Part shown: positions 52,154-61,016 of the stretch, one piece after another | Layout: each line of letters starts with the position of its first letter | How positions within the stretch are numbered: the stretch's first letter is position 1 | From: Fluviicola taffensis DSM 16823 | Lineage (GTDB): Bacteria > Bacteroidota > Bacteroidia > Flavobacteriales_D > Crocinitomicaceae | Assembly: GCF_000194605.1 (NCBI RefSeq) | Contig: NC_015321.1 | Location: 186,001-250,000 of the forward strand | Direction of reading: 5' to 3' | Length of the DNA: 64,000 bases | Made by a program: the position numbers and the translations under genes | The notes under the pieces: model-generated | Told to the model about the DNA's origin: nothing | Seen by the model: the letters and a program-made list of their open reading frames with translations, nothing else | The model's database searches: none

Positions 52154-53110
52154 ATGCGTATTCTAATCTTATTTTTGCTTTTAAGTGAGCCTCTTCTTGC
52201 GGGGAAACCAGAATGGATACCTGATTATTTTGTTCATTATGAAAAAGACAAAAACCCTAGTAACACAGGATCTCGGATAAAGATTATCTGCGAATTTGAC
52301 ACAGATTATAGTCTATCTCGCAAATTACGTGTTGGAATCAACGGAAGTGATGAAACGATTCCGCTCAACGAAAAAAATGAAGCTGTAATTATTCGAAAGT
52401 CTCAAAAAGCAATATTTCAATTTTTCTACGACAGCAACTTTCAAGAAATTGAAACAGATTCTATCTCCATAAAAAAAGGAGAAATAACAATTATTTCTTT
52501 GCGATTTAAGATAATGAGCGAAAAACGTACAGTCAAAAAACCAGTCATTTATCTTTATCCCGAAACAGATTTAGCACTTTCTATCGATTTGAAGCCTGCA
52601 GGAAACCTGACATTTAGTTATCCCCAATATTCCAATGAGTGGAAGGGAGTTGCACATCCCGATGGTTCAATAACTATTGACGAAAAAACATATCCTTATT
52701 TATTTTGGGAATCAGAACAACAATTCAATTTTTTTGACAGGAATATTGGTTGTTTACTTCTGTATAAAGAAAACCTGATAGAAACTTTAGACAAACACTT
52801 GACGGAATTAGGTTTCAACGATAAAGAGAAAACAGATTTTATTACATTTTGGGGACCACAACTCGCTAAACATAAATTAGTTTTAGCACAATTCCTTATC
52901 AATGAATCATGTAATCAATTCGCTACATTGGATATTCACCCAAAACCAGCACATGTGAATCGCGTTTATCTAATTTGGACAACCTTTGATTTGAATACAT
53001 CACAGATTCCGTTAATTAAAAGTCAGATTCTTAAACCACTCAATCGAGAAGGATTTGATGTCCTTGAATGGGGAGGAATTGAAATTCCAAAAATTCCAAA
53101 TTTTGACTAG
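52154..53110 (+). CDS. Exported KPVIYLYP-type protein, paralogue 3 of 3
   Basis: The 318-residue protein has an N-terminal signal (MRILILFLLLSEPLLAG) and the shared landmarks KKPVIYLYPETDLALSIDL, YSNEWKGVAHPDGSITI, TYPYLFWESEQ, KEKTDFITFWGPQL and VLEWGGIEI. It keeps the canonical KPVIYLYP form best of the three. The N-terminal ~120 residues differ strongly among the copies, whereas the C-terminal ~190 residues are shared, suggesting a variable N-terminal domain on a common C-terminal domain. Function unknown. Confidence 0.8.
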   Translation: MRILILFLLLSEPLLAGKPEWIPDYFVHYEKDKNPSNTGSRIKIICEFDTDYSLSRKLRVGINGSDETIPLNEKNEAVIIRKSQKAIFQFFYDSNFQEIETDSISIKKGEITIISLRFKIMSEKRTVKKPVIYLYPETDLALSIDLKPAGNLTFSYPQYSNEWKGVAHPDGSITIDEKTYPYLFWESEQQFNFFDRNIGCLLLYKENLIETLDKHLTELGFNDKEKTDFITFWGPQLAKHKLVLAQFLINESCNQFATLDIHPKPAHVNRVYLIWTTFDLNTSQIPLIKSQILKPLNREGFDVLEWGGIEIPKIPNFD

Positions 53111-53125
53111 TTTTAAAGAAAAAAC

Positions 53126-53566
53126 ATGCGAAAGATACTCGTTTTTGGTTTACTCAGTTGTTTGATTATCAACTCATCTTGCTCCAATATCGAAGCAAAT
53201 GATGCCGATTATGATGCTTTGGCTCAAGATATGTGTGAATGTGCAAGCCCTCATACATCCAAAATTTCGAAAGAAATGCGACAGGCAATGATTACTTCTG
53301 AAAAAGAAGGTACAAATGTTCAAGCAGCTATGAATGCAGTTTTTGTGAAAGACCCCAAATCAGGAGTGGCAGATATGCATGCTATTGATGAATTGGGAAT
53401 AGAGCTAAAAAAATGTTCCGAACGTTTAAATTCAAAGTACAGCGCTGTTTACACCAACGAATCTGAAGAAGATGTCATACAAAAATTATTGAATGCGCTA
53501 AAAAAACGAAGGGGTTGCGAATTTACTTATGCTTTAATGAAGGCAACGAGTAAACCAGCGAAATAA
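53126..53566 (+). CDS. Hypothetical lipoprotein
   Basis: The 146-residue protein has a lipoprotein signal (LVFGLLSCLIINSSCSN-type, cysteine near residue 19) and a mostly helical mature part beginning ANDADYDALAQDMCECASP. Three further cysteines (in MCECAS and near KKCSERL) could form disulfides. I recognise no family. It lies 15 bases after paralogue 3 and is probably in the same operon. It converges with the sigma-54 regulator, with only four bases between their ends. Confidence 0.7.
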   Translation: MRKILVFGLLSCLIINSSCSNIEANDADYDALAQDMCECASPHTSKISKEMRQAMITSEKEGTNVQAAMNAVFVKDPKSGVADMHAIDELGIELKKCSERLNSKYSAVYTNESEEDVIQKLLNALKKRRGCEFTYALMKATSKPAK

Positions 53567-53570
53567 CACC

Positions 53571-54740
53571 TTATTTTTTCGGATTTGCAAACATTTTCAC
53601 ATCCTCACCTGTGATTTTTGAGCCACAAAGAATGACTAATCGTTCTACAATATTTCGCAATTCTCGAATATTTCCCGACCAATCAATTTGCTGTAACTCA
53701 ATCAATGCATCGTCAGAAAATTCTTTTTTAGAAACTCCGTGATCGCTGCAAACCAAGGTCAAAAAATGATCCGCTAACATGGGGATATCATCTCTACGCT
53801 CATTCAATGACGGAACATGGATTAAAATTACAGCCAACCGGTGATACAAATCTTCTCTGAACCTTCCTTCTTCGATTTCTTTTCTCAAATCTTTATTGGT
53901 AGCTGCAACTACGCGTGCATCAATTTTAATGTCCCGCTCACTTCCAACTCGTTGTATCACATTTTCCTGTAAGGCTCTCAATACTTTTGCTTGAGCAGAA
54001 GCGCTCATATCTCCAATTTCATCCAAGAAAAGTGTTCCCCCAGAAGCCAATTCGAACTTTCCTTTTTTATCCTTCACCGCAGAAGTAAAAGCGCCTCTTT
54101 CATGTCCGAATAATTCACTTTCAATCAACTCCGTTGGTATTGCCGCACAATTCACTTCAATAAAGGGCATTTTTCTTCTATTCGATAAATCGTGAAGAGA
54201 ACGAGCAACCAATTCTTTTCCAGAACCATTTGCTCCAGTAATCAATACTCTAGCATCCGATGGAGCGACTTTTTCAATCATCTCCTTGATTTTGATAATT
54301 CCATCGGTTTCACCAATAATGGATGAGCCTTTGAATTTTCGCACAGTTGTTTTCAACTGTTTCGTTTCTTCCACCAATACAACGCGGTCTTTCGCATTGC
54401 GAATGGTTACCAAAATACGGTTTAAATCAAGTGGTTTTTCAATGAAATCGAAAGCTCCTTTTTTGATTGCTTCAACTGCTGTTTCAATATTTCCATGGCC
54501 AGAAATCATGATAATTGGAGCCTCATTCTTTTGACTAATTAATGTCTCAAGAACTTCCATTCCATCCATTTGAGGCATTTTGATATCACAGAAAATAATG
54601 TCGTAAAGCGTGTTTTTTGCTTTTTCAACTCCTTCTACTCCATTTTCAGCTTCTTCTACTTGGAAATCTTCAAATTCTAAAATTTCGCGTAGAGCTCTAC
54701 GAATAGCGCGTTCATCATCAATGATTAAAATCTTTGCCAT
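53571..54740 (-). CDS. Sigma-54 activator-type response regulator lacking a DNA-binding domain
   Basis: The 389-residue protein has a receiver domain (1-120, phosphoacceptor D52 in IIFCDIKMPQMDG) and a sigma-54-interacting AAA+ domain (about 140-375): Walker A ITGANGSGKELVA, GAFTSAV (the GAFTGA loop with serine instead of glycine), and Walker B GGTLFLDEIGD. It ends about 15 residues after WSGNIRELRNIVERL, so the usual C-terminal Fis-type helix-turn-helix is absent. It probably activates sigma-54 RNA polymerase from solution or through a partner. Similar short forms are common in Bacteroidota, as far as I recall. No kinase gene is adjacent. Confidence 0.9.
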   Translation of the reverse strand: MAKILIIDDERAIRRALREILEFEDFQVEEAENGVEGVEKAKNTLYDIIFCDIKMPQMDGMEVLETLISQKNEAPIIMISGHGNIETAVEAIKKGAFDFIEKPLDLNRILVTIRNAKDRVVLVEETKQLKTTVRKFKGSSIIGETDGIIKIKEMIEKVAPSDARVLITGANGSGKELVARSLHDLSNRRKMPFIEVNCAAIPTELIESELFGHERGAFTSAVKDKKGKFELASGGTLFLDEIGDMSASAQAKVLRALQENVIQRVGSERDIKIDARVVAATNKDLRKEIEEGRFREDLYHRLAVILIHVPSLNERRDDIPMLADHFLTLVCSDHGVSKKEFSDDALIELQQIDWSGNIRELRNIVERLVILCGSKITGEDVKMFANPKK

Positions 54741-54854
54741 GTTTTTTGATTGGTCAACGAAAATAGGTATTTAATGCCAAAACACGAATGCCATTCAGAT
54801 AATTATCGAAATGTAAATTCAAAGATACGGACGCGAAGCATCGTCTCCCTTTCC

Positions 54855-55748
54855 TCAGAAGAATCTTCTTAAAACCCCTTCTTTCAATGAGCACGGTGAA
54901 ATAACGATTTCTTTTATATCAAACTTTTCGACAACCCATTTGGTTTTCAAAGCTGCAATTGGTGCCATTTTTCGTCGGATTGGAATAATGAATGGGTGAT
55001 TTTCTCTTTCTTCAAACGTTGATTCAATAATCCAATTTAAGGTTCCAATTAAATCTTCTCTTGAAAGACGAATATTTGCCAACCCTTTTGGAAATTCTTC
55101 TTCATGTACCATTTCGTAAAAGGTTTCAAAACTACCAGAAGCTCCGACTAATACCTCACAGGGTGCAAAGTGATTCATTTCTTTTGAATTCAACTCAAAC
55201 CACTCAAGTAATTCTTGTTGATTTAGCGCTGTTAATGGATCTCCCAATTCAAAAAGTTGAATGGCTCTCGAAACACCAATATTCGCGCTGAAAAATTGCA
55301 GGTCTTTCTCATTTTCGACTCGAATAAATTCCGTGCTTCCACCTCCAATATCCATAATCAAAGAAGTCTGCTCGAATTGATAAGACCAACTAACGCCTTG
55401 ATAAATCAGCATAGCTTCTTCCAATCCATCAACGATTTCAATATCAATATCGAACCGTTTTTTGATTTCTCGAATAAAATACGAATTGTTATCCGCATCT
55501 CTTACAGCCGAAGTTCCTACTCCAATAATTTTTGAAACAGTTAAATCATCGCAGATTTTCTTAAACTTCTCAAATGCGTGAAATGCTCGTTGCATCGCTT
55601 CATCAGAAATGGTTCCTTCATTGATTCCGCCCATTCCTAATGCAACACCTTCTTTGGAATTATGAACGATATCAAAATCGTCAGCATGCACATCTGCTAC
55701 AAGCAAATTGAATGTATTTGTTCCTAAATCTATAACAGCTGCCCGCAT
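54855..55748 (-). CDS. Ppx/GppA phosphatase family protein
   Basis: The 297-residue protein is an exopolyphosphatase/guanosine pentaphosphate phosphatase type ASKHA protein: AAVIDLGTNTFNLLVADV at the N-terminus (phosphate 1 loop), DIGGGSTEFIRVENE (phosphate 2 loop, about residue 130) and a conserved GVGTSAVRDADN with a catalytic-type glutamate near by. It is a short form without the C-terminal HD-like domain. It lies one base from the ABC permease gene, so it is probably co-transcribed with the exporter genes. Ppx versus GppA cannot be told from sequence. Confidence 0.9.
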   Translation of the reverse strand: MRAAVIDLGTNTFNLLVADVHADDFDIVHNSKEGVALGMGGINEGTISDEAMQRAFHAFEKFKKICDDLTVSKIIGVGTSAVRDADNNSYFIREIKKRFDIDIEIVDGLEEAMLIYQGVSWSYQFEQTSLIMDIGGGSTEFIRVENEKDLQFFSANIGVSRAIQLFELGDPLTALNQQELLEWFELNSKEMNHFAPCEVLVGASGSFETFYEMVHEEEFPKGLANIRLSREDLIGTLNWIIESTFEERENHPFIIPIRRKMAPIAALKTKWVVEKFDIKEIVISPCSLKEGVLRRFF

Positions 55749-55749
55749 C

Positions 55750-57039
55750 TTATTTTGTTTTCAACCAACGGATTAAGTCTCTAAAGCGCAAGGTGTGTCC
55801 AAATTGCAGAAGTCCGTTTTTGAATAAACGAGCGGCAATAGCAATAACTCCAACCGCACTTAAAAGCAACATAATCATCGAGACAAATAACTGATAACTA
55901 TTTCCTTCTACAAAACCTATGGAAAGTTTCACCATCGCAACAACAGGTGCCGTGAAGGGAAAATAAAGCAAGAAAGTGGTCCAATTACTATCTGGATTTT
56001 CCAATGCAAAGTATCCTGCATACAATGCGAAACACAAGATAAGAATCAATGGAATTAAAAATTGTTGTCCGTCTGATTCTGAACCGGAAGTTGCTCCAAG
56101 TGCAGCAAAAAAAGCACCATAGAACAAATAACCAAACGTGAAAAACAGTCCAAAATAGAACAACATCACTCCAAAATTTACGCGGTCAAAAACCAGTTCT
56201 ACAAACTGATTGTAATCACTCATTTGACCTTCAATTTGATTTGAAGCATCATAAATATCTACAAAAACAGTTTCTCTCATAAAATACAATCCAAAACCAA
56301 TGATGAGAATCCACAAGAATACTTGGATAAATGCACTCAATCCGATTCCGAGTATTTTCCCCAGCATTAATGAACGAGGCTTCACTGTTGCCAATAAAAT
56401 CTCAACCACTCGATTGGTTTTCTCACGAGATACGGATCTCAGAATGGTCATTCCGAATAAGAAAATGAAGATGAAGATAACAGTCCCAAAAAATAAACCA
56501 ACCCATCCTGACAAATCTCCAGTCTCATCTTTAGGATCGTAAACATTACGAAAAGCTAAATTAAGTGGTTGTTTTATTTTCCGGAAATCACTTACAGATA
56601 ATTTAGTAAATTCTTTCGCTAATACTTCTTCCAAACGTCTTTCCACTTGATACCTCACATTGATTGACATATTGAAGGATGGCTTTTCGCGATAAAATAA
56701 AAAACACGCTTTATTAGAAAGAATTTTTTCATTTATCTCCACCATTGCATCAAAAGGAGCAAATCGTTTATCTTGAGCAAACTGTTCTATTTCAACATAA
56801 TTAGTTGCGAAAGAATATTCAATATTCGGGTCTTCTTGAGCACGTATTTTTTGTTCCATTACATTTGCTGGATCAACAACCAGAACATGCCATTTTTGCT
56901 GTTCATTTCCTCCAAACTGAAAAACCAAATAGGTAAACGTAAGAACAACCAATGGACCTAAGATCGCCATCAAAACAAACGAGCGACTACTCATTCGTTC
57001 CTTCAATTCTCGTAGAGCAATTATCCAACTATTTCTCAT
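55750..57039 (-). CDS. ABC-2 family permease (NatB-like)
   Basis: The 429-residue membrane protein has an N-terminal segment (about residues 18-42), a ~140-residue extracytoplasmic domain, and about six more segments to the C-terminus. This ABC-2 layout matches NatB/YhaP-type permeases that extrude sodium or hydrophobic compounds. It overlaps the ATPase gene upstream by 11 bases, making a clear two-component exporter. Substrate unknown. Confidence 0.88.
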   Translation of the reverse strand: MRNSWIIALRELKERMSSRSFVLMAILGPLVVLTFTYLVFQFGGNEQQKWHVLVVDPANVMEQKIRAQEDPNIEYSFATNYVEIEQFAQDKRFAPFDAMVEINEKILSNKACFLFYREKPSFNMSINVRYQVERRLEEVLAKEFTKLSVSDFRKIKQPLNLAFRNVYDPKDETGDLSGWVGLFFGTVIFIFIFLFGMTILRSVSREKTNRVVEILLATVKPRSLMLGKILGIGLSAFIQVFLWILIIGFGLYFMRETVFVDIYDASNQIEGQMSDYNQFVELVFDRVNFGVMLFYFGLFFTFGYLFYGAFFAALGATSGSESDGQQFLIPLILILCFALYAGYFALENPDSNWTTFLLYFPFTAPVVAMVKLSIGFVEGNSYQLFVSMIMLLLSAVGVIAIAARLFKNGLLQFGHTLRFRDLIRWLKTK

Positions 57040-57952
57040 TACTTTCAGTTGTTACAGTTGAAATAAATACTTCATTCATACTTGGTAAAACTTCCCAAGC
57101 AGCTTCTATCTTCACTTGTCCGATTAAGGTTTTTAATAAATCTTCAAACGAGTTTTCTCCTCTCATTTTCACCCGAGCAATGAATCGATCATCCCCTAAA
57201 ATTTCTTTATCAATCAACTCGAATCCAGTCCAAAGTGCGTTTACAAAAGCAATCATATTTCCTCGGAACTTAACCGCATATTCGCCATTTTTTTGCATTT
57301 CTTGGATTTCCGAGACTCTTCCTTCTAATACTTTTTTTGATTGGTGAATTAGAACTACTCGGTCACAAATTTCTTCCACACTTTTCATGTTGTGTGTCGA
57401 AATCAAAATGGTCTTTCCTTTCAACTTCATTTCCTGAAGCTCTTTTTTTATCAACTCCACATTTACTGGATCAAATCCTGAAAATGGTTCATCTAAAATG
57501 AGTAAATCTGGCTCATGTAAAATCGAGAAAATAAACTGTACTTTTTGTGCCATTCCTTTTGATAGCTCTTGAATACGCTTCTTTCTCCAATCTATACAAT
57601 CGAATTTTTTCAGCCAATAATCCAATGAAATATTGATATCACTTTTACTCATTCCCCGCAAAGCACCCAAGAAATGAGCATGTGCTTCAACAGTCATTTG
57701 CTTATATAAACCTCTTTCTTCAGGTAAATATCCAATATTAGCCAAATGTTTTTGCTGAAGTAAATCACCGTTGAATCTAATCGTACCTGAATCTTGATCA
57801 ATAATTTTATTAATGATTCGAATCAACGTTGTTTTTCCTGCACCATTTGGTCCAAGTAATCCAAATATCTCGCCTTTTTTTAGACTAAATGAGATTTGAT
57901 CTATTGCTGCTTTTCGCTGATAGCGTTTTGTAAGCTCTTGAATTTCTAACAT
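57029..57952 (-). CDS. ABC transporter ATP-binding protein (NatA-like)
   Basis: The 307-residue protein has Walker A GLLGPNGAGKTTLIRI, the signature LSKGMAQKVQFIFSIL, Walker B DLLILDEPFSGFDPVN and the switch histidine ILISTHNM. The C-terminal ~80 residues form a DUF4162-like tail found in NatA-type ATPases. It overlaps the permease gene by 11 bases. The CPBP gene ends 23 bases upstream of it on the same strand, so it may be in the same operon. Confidence 0.92.
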   Translation of the reverse strand: MLEIQELTKRYQRKAAIDQISFSLKKGEIFGLLGPNGAGKTTLIRIINKIIDQDSGTIRFNGDLLQQKHLANIGYLPEERGLYKQMTVEAHAHFLGALRGMSKSDINISLDYWLKKFDCIDWRKKRIQELSKGMAQKVQFIFSILHEPDLLILDEPFSGFDPVNVELIKKELQEMKLKGKTILISTHNMKSVEEICDRVVLIHQSKKVLEGRVSEIQEMQKNGEYAVKFRGNMIAFVNALWTGFELIDKEILGDDRFIARVKMRGENSFEDLLKTLIGQVKIEAAWEVLPSMNEVFISTVTTESNEK

Positions 57953-57974
57953 TTAACTGATTGATTCATACTAT

Positions 57975-58880
57975 TTAAAAAAGTGTCTTTTTCCAATTTT
58001 TCCAACGAAACACCAAGGAAAAAACTAAAATCATTAACGGATAAAACAAGAATAGGGTTACAACCATATCCCAACCAAGAACAGGAGACGAAACATCCAT
58101 AAATAAAGCATCAGTTTGAATTACCTGCCACTCGTTGGTGACAATAATTATCCCAAAAAGATTATTTGCCAAATGAAATCCCCAAGAAAGCTCTAGCCCA
58201 TCATCCATAACAGTTATTAAAGATGCGAAAAAACCAGAAATAATATAATACCCCATTGCAAATGGACCCAACTTATCAATCTCAGGATTCATTGAATGCA
58301 TCGCTCCAAAAAGAAGTCCCGTAATCAAAATTAAATAAATCCCTTTTTGAGTAGCCTTTCCAAAAAGTTGTATTAAAAACCCTCTAAAAAACACTTCCTC
58401 AAATCCAGTTTGAATAGGAACCAAAATGATTGCTAAAATTAGTAATATATAGAATTTTTCAGGTTTAAAATTCCATATCAAATCGTGATTGAAATCAATA
58501 AAAGTGATGAAAAAAGAAACGATCATTAAGATAGACCACAAACCAAAAGAGAAAAAAAATCGTCGAATATCAAATCGAGACCGAGCTGTTAGAAAGGTCT
58601 TGAAAGGTCTTTTGAAAATAACCTTTGCTGCAAATGCAATGGAAAAAAGACCAACAAAAAAAGGAATCATATTCAATGACAGATACCCGTTTTTTGAAAA
58701 AAGGTCACTAATTCCTTCTGATGTACTTTTTACAGCATGTAAACTTGGTGTTTGACTGACAATAATCAGACTCATGAAAACAGAACTAAGTACGTAAAGC
58801 CCAAACACAATAACTACAAGTGCTAAAATATAGTGTCTGATGCCAATAGAAGGCTCGAGTGGACTGGTAAATCTTCTCAT
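57975..58880 (-). CDS. CPBP family intramembrane metalloprotease
   Basis: The 301-residue protein is a CAAX-protease/bacteriocin-processing (CPBP/Abi) family membrane protein. It has the EExxxR motif in TGFEEVFFRGFLIQLF (about residue 165) and the histidine motifs GAMHSMNP and SWGFHLANNLFG. About eight hydrophobic segments are present. In other bacteria such proteins process or protect against peptides or modified proteins; the substrate here is unknown. It is the first gene of a possible operon with the NatAB-like exporter and Ppx/GppA gene. The 237 bases upstream (58881-59117) contain nothing recognisable. Confidence 0.9.
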   Translation of the reverse strand: MRRFTSPLEPSIGIRHYILALVVIVFGLYVLSSVFMSLIIVSQTPSLHAVKSTSEGISDLFSKNGYLSLNMIPFFVGLFSIAFAAKVIFKRPFKTFLTARSRFDIRRFFFSFGLWSILMIVSFFITFIDFNHDLIWNFKPEKFYILLILAIILVPIQTGFEEVFFRGFLIQLFGKATQKGIYLILITGLLFGAMHSMNPEIDKLGPFAMGYYIISGFFASLITVMDDGLELSWGFHLANNLFGIIIVTNEWQVIQTDALFMDVSSPVLGWDMVVTLFLFYPLMILVFSLVFRWKNWKKTLF

Positions 58881-59117
58881 TCGATAAATCTAGTGAAAAG
58901 AATTTTTATATGTTCGATTCATTCCAAATGTGTTCAAATTTCTTCTAGAAGAGAATTGATTTTATTCCCAAGTAAAAAAGGGGCTCACATCGGCTAAAGT
59001 TTAATTTTGGAGCTGTTTTTCAAAATTCCAGAATTTATTTCTTTTGGAATTTTAGAATTAGCTTGTTCATAAAGATGTGAACAGATTTAAGATTAAAACA
59101 TTAATTATCAATTAATT

Positions 59118-59146
59118 AAAAAAAGCCGCTCATAAATTGAGCGGCT
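59118..59146 (-). terminator. Strong terminator after dnaJ
   Basis: A perfect 9-bp GC-rich stem (AGCCGCTCA/TGAGCGGCT) with a five-base loop is followed on the minus strand by seven T residues. It lies about 20 bases past the dnaJ stop. Confidence 0.9.
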
Positions 59147-59165
59147 CCCCTGAATTTCAATTTAC

Positions 59166-60284
59166 TTATTGAAACATATCTTTCATGCGTTGAAAAAATC
59201 CTTTCTCGTTTTGTCCAGGACTTGGCTTAAAGTTTTCGCTTTTCTTTAATTTTTCAAGCATTTCTTTTTCTTCTTTACTTACTTTCTTTGGCGTCCAAAC
59301 ATTGATATGAACAAACAAATCTCCATGTCCGTAACCTTGAAGAATAGGTAACCCTTTTCCTTTCAAGCGCAACATTTTTCCGCTTTGAGTTCCAGGCTCC
59401 ACTTTTATTTTCGCTTTACCTGAAACTGTTGGAATTTCAATAGATTCACCTAAAACGGCATCCACAAAGTTTACGAATGCTTCGTAATGTAAATGTTCGC
59501 CATCTCTTCGTAATTCTTCGTGAGCTTGTTCTTCAATTACAACGATTAAATCCCCCGGAATTCCATTGAATGGGCCAGCATTCCCTTTTCCCGTAACACT
59601 CAATTGCATTCCTTCTTCAACTCCCGCCGGAATATCGATTTCAATAACTTCTTCTTGTCTTTTCAATCCTTGGTTATCTGCATCAGCTGGTTTCTGATCA
59701 ATCATTTTTCCAGCTCCCTGACACACATTACAGGTAGATTGCGTTTGCATTGCTCCTAAAAACGTTTGAGCAACTCGGGTAATTCGACCAGATCCGTTAC
59801 ATGTAGCACAAGTCTTGTAGGTTACACCATCTGCATTTACCAGTTTATTGACTTTGATTTTTTTCGTGACGCCTTCAGCTACCTCTTCCAAAGTCAATTT
59901 CATCTTAACACGCAAGTTCGTTCCACGCACAACACGTTGTCCTCCACCTCGTGAACCACCAAAACTTCCGCCTCCGCCAAAAGCACCTCCGAAAACATCT
60001 CCAAATTGGTTAAAGATGTCATCCATGTTCATTCCGCCACCGAATCCGCCAGCGTTTCCACCTAAACCGGCATGACCATATTGATCATATCGTGCTTTTT
60101 TATTGGCATCTGAAAGGATTTCATATGCTTCTGCAGCTTCTTTAAATTTATCCTCCGCCTCGGAATCACCTGGATTTTTATCTGGGTGATATTTCAATGC
60201 CATTTTGCGGTAAGCTTTCTTAATCTCAGCCTCCGACGCACCTTTTGAAATACCAAGAACTTCGTAATAATCTCTTTTATCCAT
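59166..60284 (-). CDS. dnaJ: Chaperone DnaJ with a reduced zinc domain
   Basis: DnaJ stimulates DnaK ATPase and delivers unfolded clients. The 372-residue protein has the J domain (1-70, with YHPDKNPGD containing HPD), a G/F-rich stretch, and the C-terminal substrate-binding domains. Only two CxxCxGxG motifs remain (CATCNGSG and CNVCQGAG). The first and fourth motif positions read LVNADGVTY and [11 protein letters not shown], so one of the two zinc sites is lost. From memory this is typical of flavobacterial DnaJ. Start at ATG 60284 ([11 protein letters not shown]), not the TTG two codons upstream. It follows grpE by 59 bases. Confidence 0.95.
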   Translation of the reverse strand: MDKRDYYEVLGISKGASEAEIKKAYRKMALKYHPDKNPGDSEAEDKFKEAAEAYEILSDANKKARYDQYGHAGLGGNAGGFGGGMNMDDIFNQFGDVFGGAFGGGGSFGGSRGGGQRVVRGTNLRVKMKLTLEEVAEGVTKKIKVNKLVNADGVTYKTCATCNGSGRITRVAQTFLGAMQTQSTCNVCQGAGKMIDQKPADADNQGLKRQEEVIEIDIPAGVEEGMQLSVTGKGNAGPFNGIPGDLIVVIEEQAHEELRRDGEHLHYEAFVNFVDAVLGESIEIPTVSGKAKIKVEPGTQSGKMLRLKGKGLPILQGYGHGDLFVHINVWTPKKVSKEEKEMLEKLKKSENFKPSPGQNEKGFFQRMKDMFQ

Positions 60285-60343
60285 TTTCAATTAATTGAAG
60301 ATTGAAGATTCTAAAAATCTTCTTTCTTAAATCTCCACTCTTT

Positions 60344-60913
60344 TTACTGTCCTACAACAACTTTTGCAAAACGAATTACTTTATCATTCAGGTAATATCC
60401 TTTTTCAACGTCATCAACGATTTTCCCTTTCAAGTCTTCAGAAGGAGCTGGAACATTAGCAATAGCTTCATGCAAATCAGAATCAAAAGCTTGATGCTTT
60501 GCTTCCATTTGTTTCAGTCCTTTCCCTTCCAACAAGTTGCGAAGTTTGTGATGAATCAATTTGAATCCATCCTTTACTCCTGAAATATCCTCTGAATTTT
60601 CGTTGTTTGCAATTGCACGCTCAAAATCATCCATTACAGACAACATATCTTTCAATACACCAGCACTTGCCGTTGAAATCAATTCTATTTTCTCTTTGTT
60701 TGTACGTTTTCTGTAATTATCAAACTCCGAATACAAACGCAAATATTTGTCATTCAAAGCTGCAATTTGATCTTCAGTTGAAGTTGCACCAGCATTTCCT
60801 GCCGAATTGTCAGCGTTTTCAACCTCTTCGTTCACCACTTCTTCTTGATTACCTTGATTTTGCGTATTCGCATCTTGGTTAAACTCTTCGTTTTGAACTA
60901 CTTCTTCTGCCAT
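60344..60913 (-). CDS. grpE: Nucleotide exchange factor GrpE
   Basis: GrpE releases ADP from DnaK. The 189-residue protein has an acidic Asn/Glu/Gln-rich N-terminal tail (1-55), the long coiled coil (AALNDKYLRLYSEFDNYRKR), and the C-terminal beta domain (LIHHKLRNLLEGKGLKQM, HEAIANVPAPSEDLKG, GYYLNDKVIRFAKVVVGQ). It is first in a grpE-dnaJ operon. TGACA repeats at 60976-60993, 63-80 bases upstream, echo those before dnaK. Confidence 0.95.
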   Translation of the reverse strand: MAEEVVQNEEFNQDANTQNQGNQEEVVNEEVENADNSAGNAGATSTEDQIAALNDKYLRLYSEFDNYRKRTNKEKIELISTASAGVLKDMLSVMDDFERAIANNENSEDISGVKDGFKLIHHKLRNLLEGKGLKQMEAKHQAFDSDLHEAIANVPAPSEDLKGKIVDDVEKGYYLNDKVIRFAKVVVGQ

Positions 60914-60975
60914 GATTGTCTTTTTTTTGATTCAATTTAGTCAACTACCTTGCCATTGCGAATTTACAGACAAGC

Positions 60976-60993
60976 TGACAGATGGAACTGACA
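60976..60993 (-). promoter_or_regulatory. Paired TGACA repeats upstream of grpE
   Basis: TGACA occurs on the plus strand at 60976-60980 and 60989-60993 (8-base spacer). A TGTCA/TGACA pair of the same pentamer lies upstream of dnaK. A shared regulator of the chaperone genes is possible; the orientation and spacing differ from the dnaK sites. Confidence 0.35.
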
Positions 60994-61016
60994 CTTTTTC
61001 CATTTACATTCTCAAT

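Noticed and set aside
56952-57347. Plus-strand open frame of 131 codons across the ABC exporter genes.
   Set aside because: Antisense to clear ABC permease and ATPase genes; serine-rich composition typical of shadow frames.
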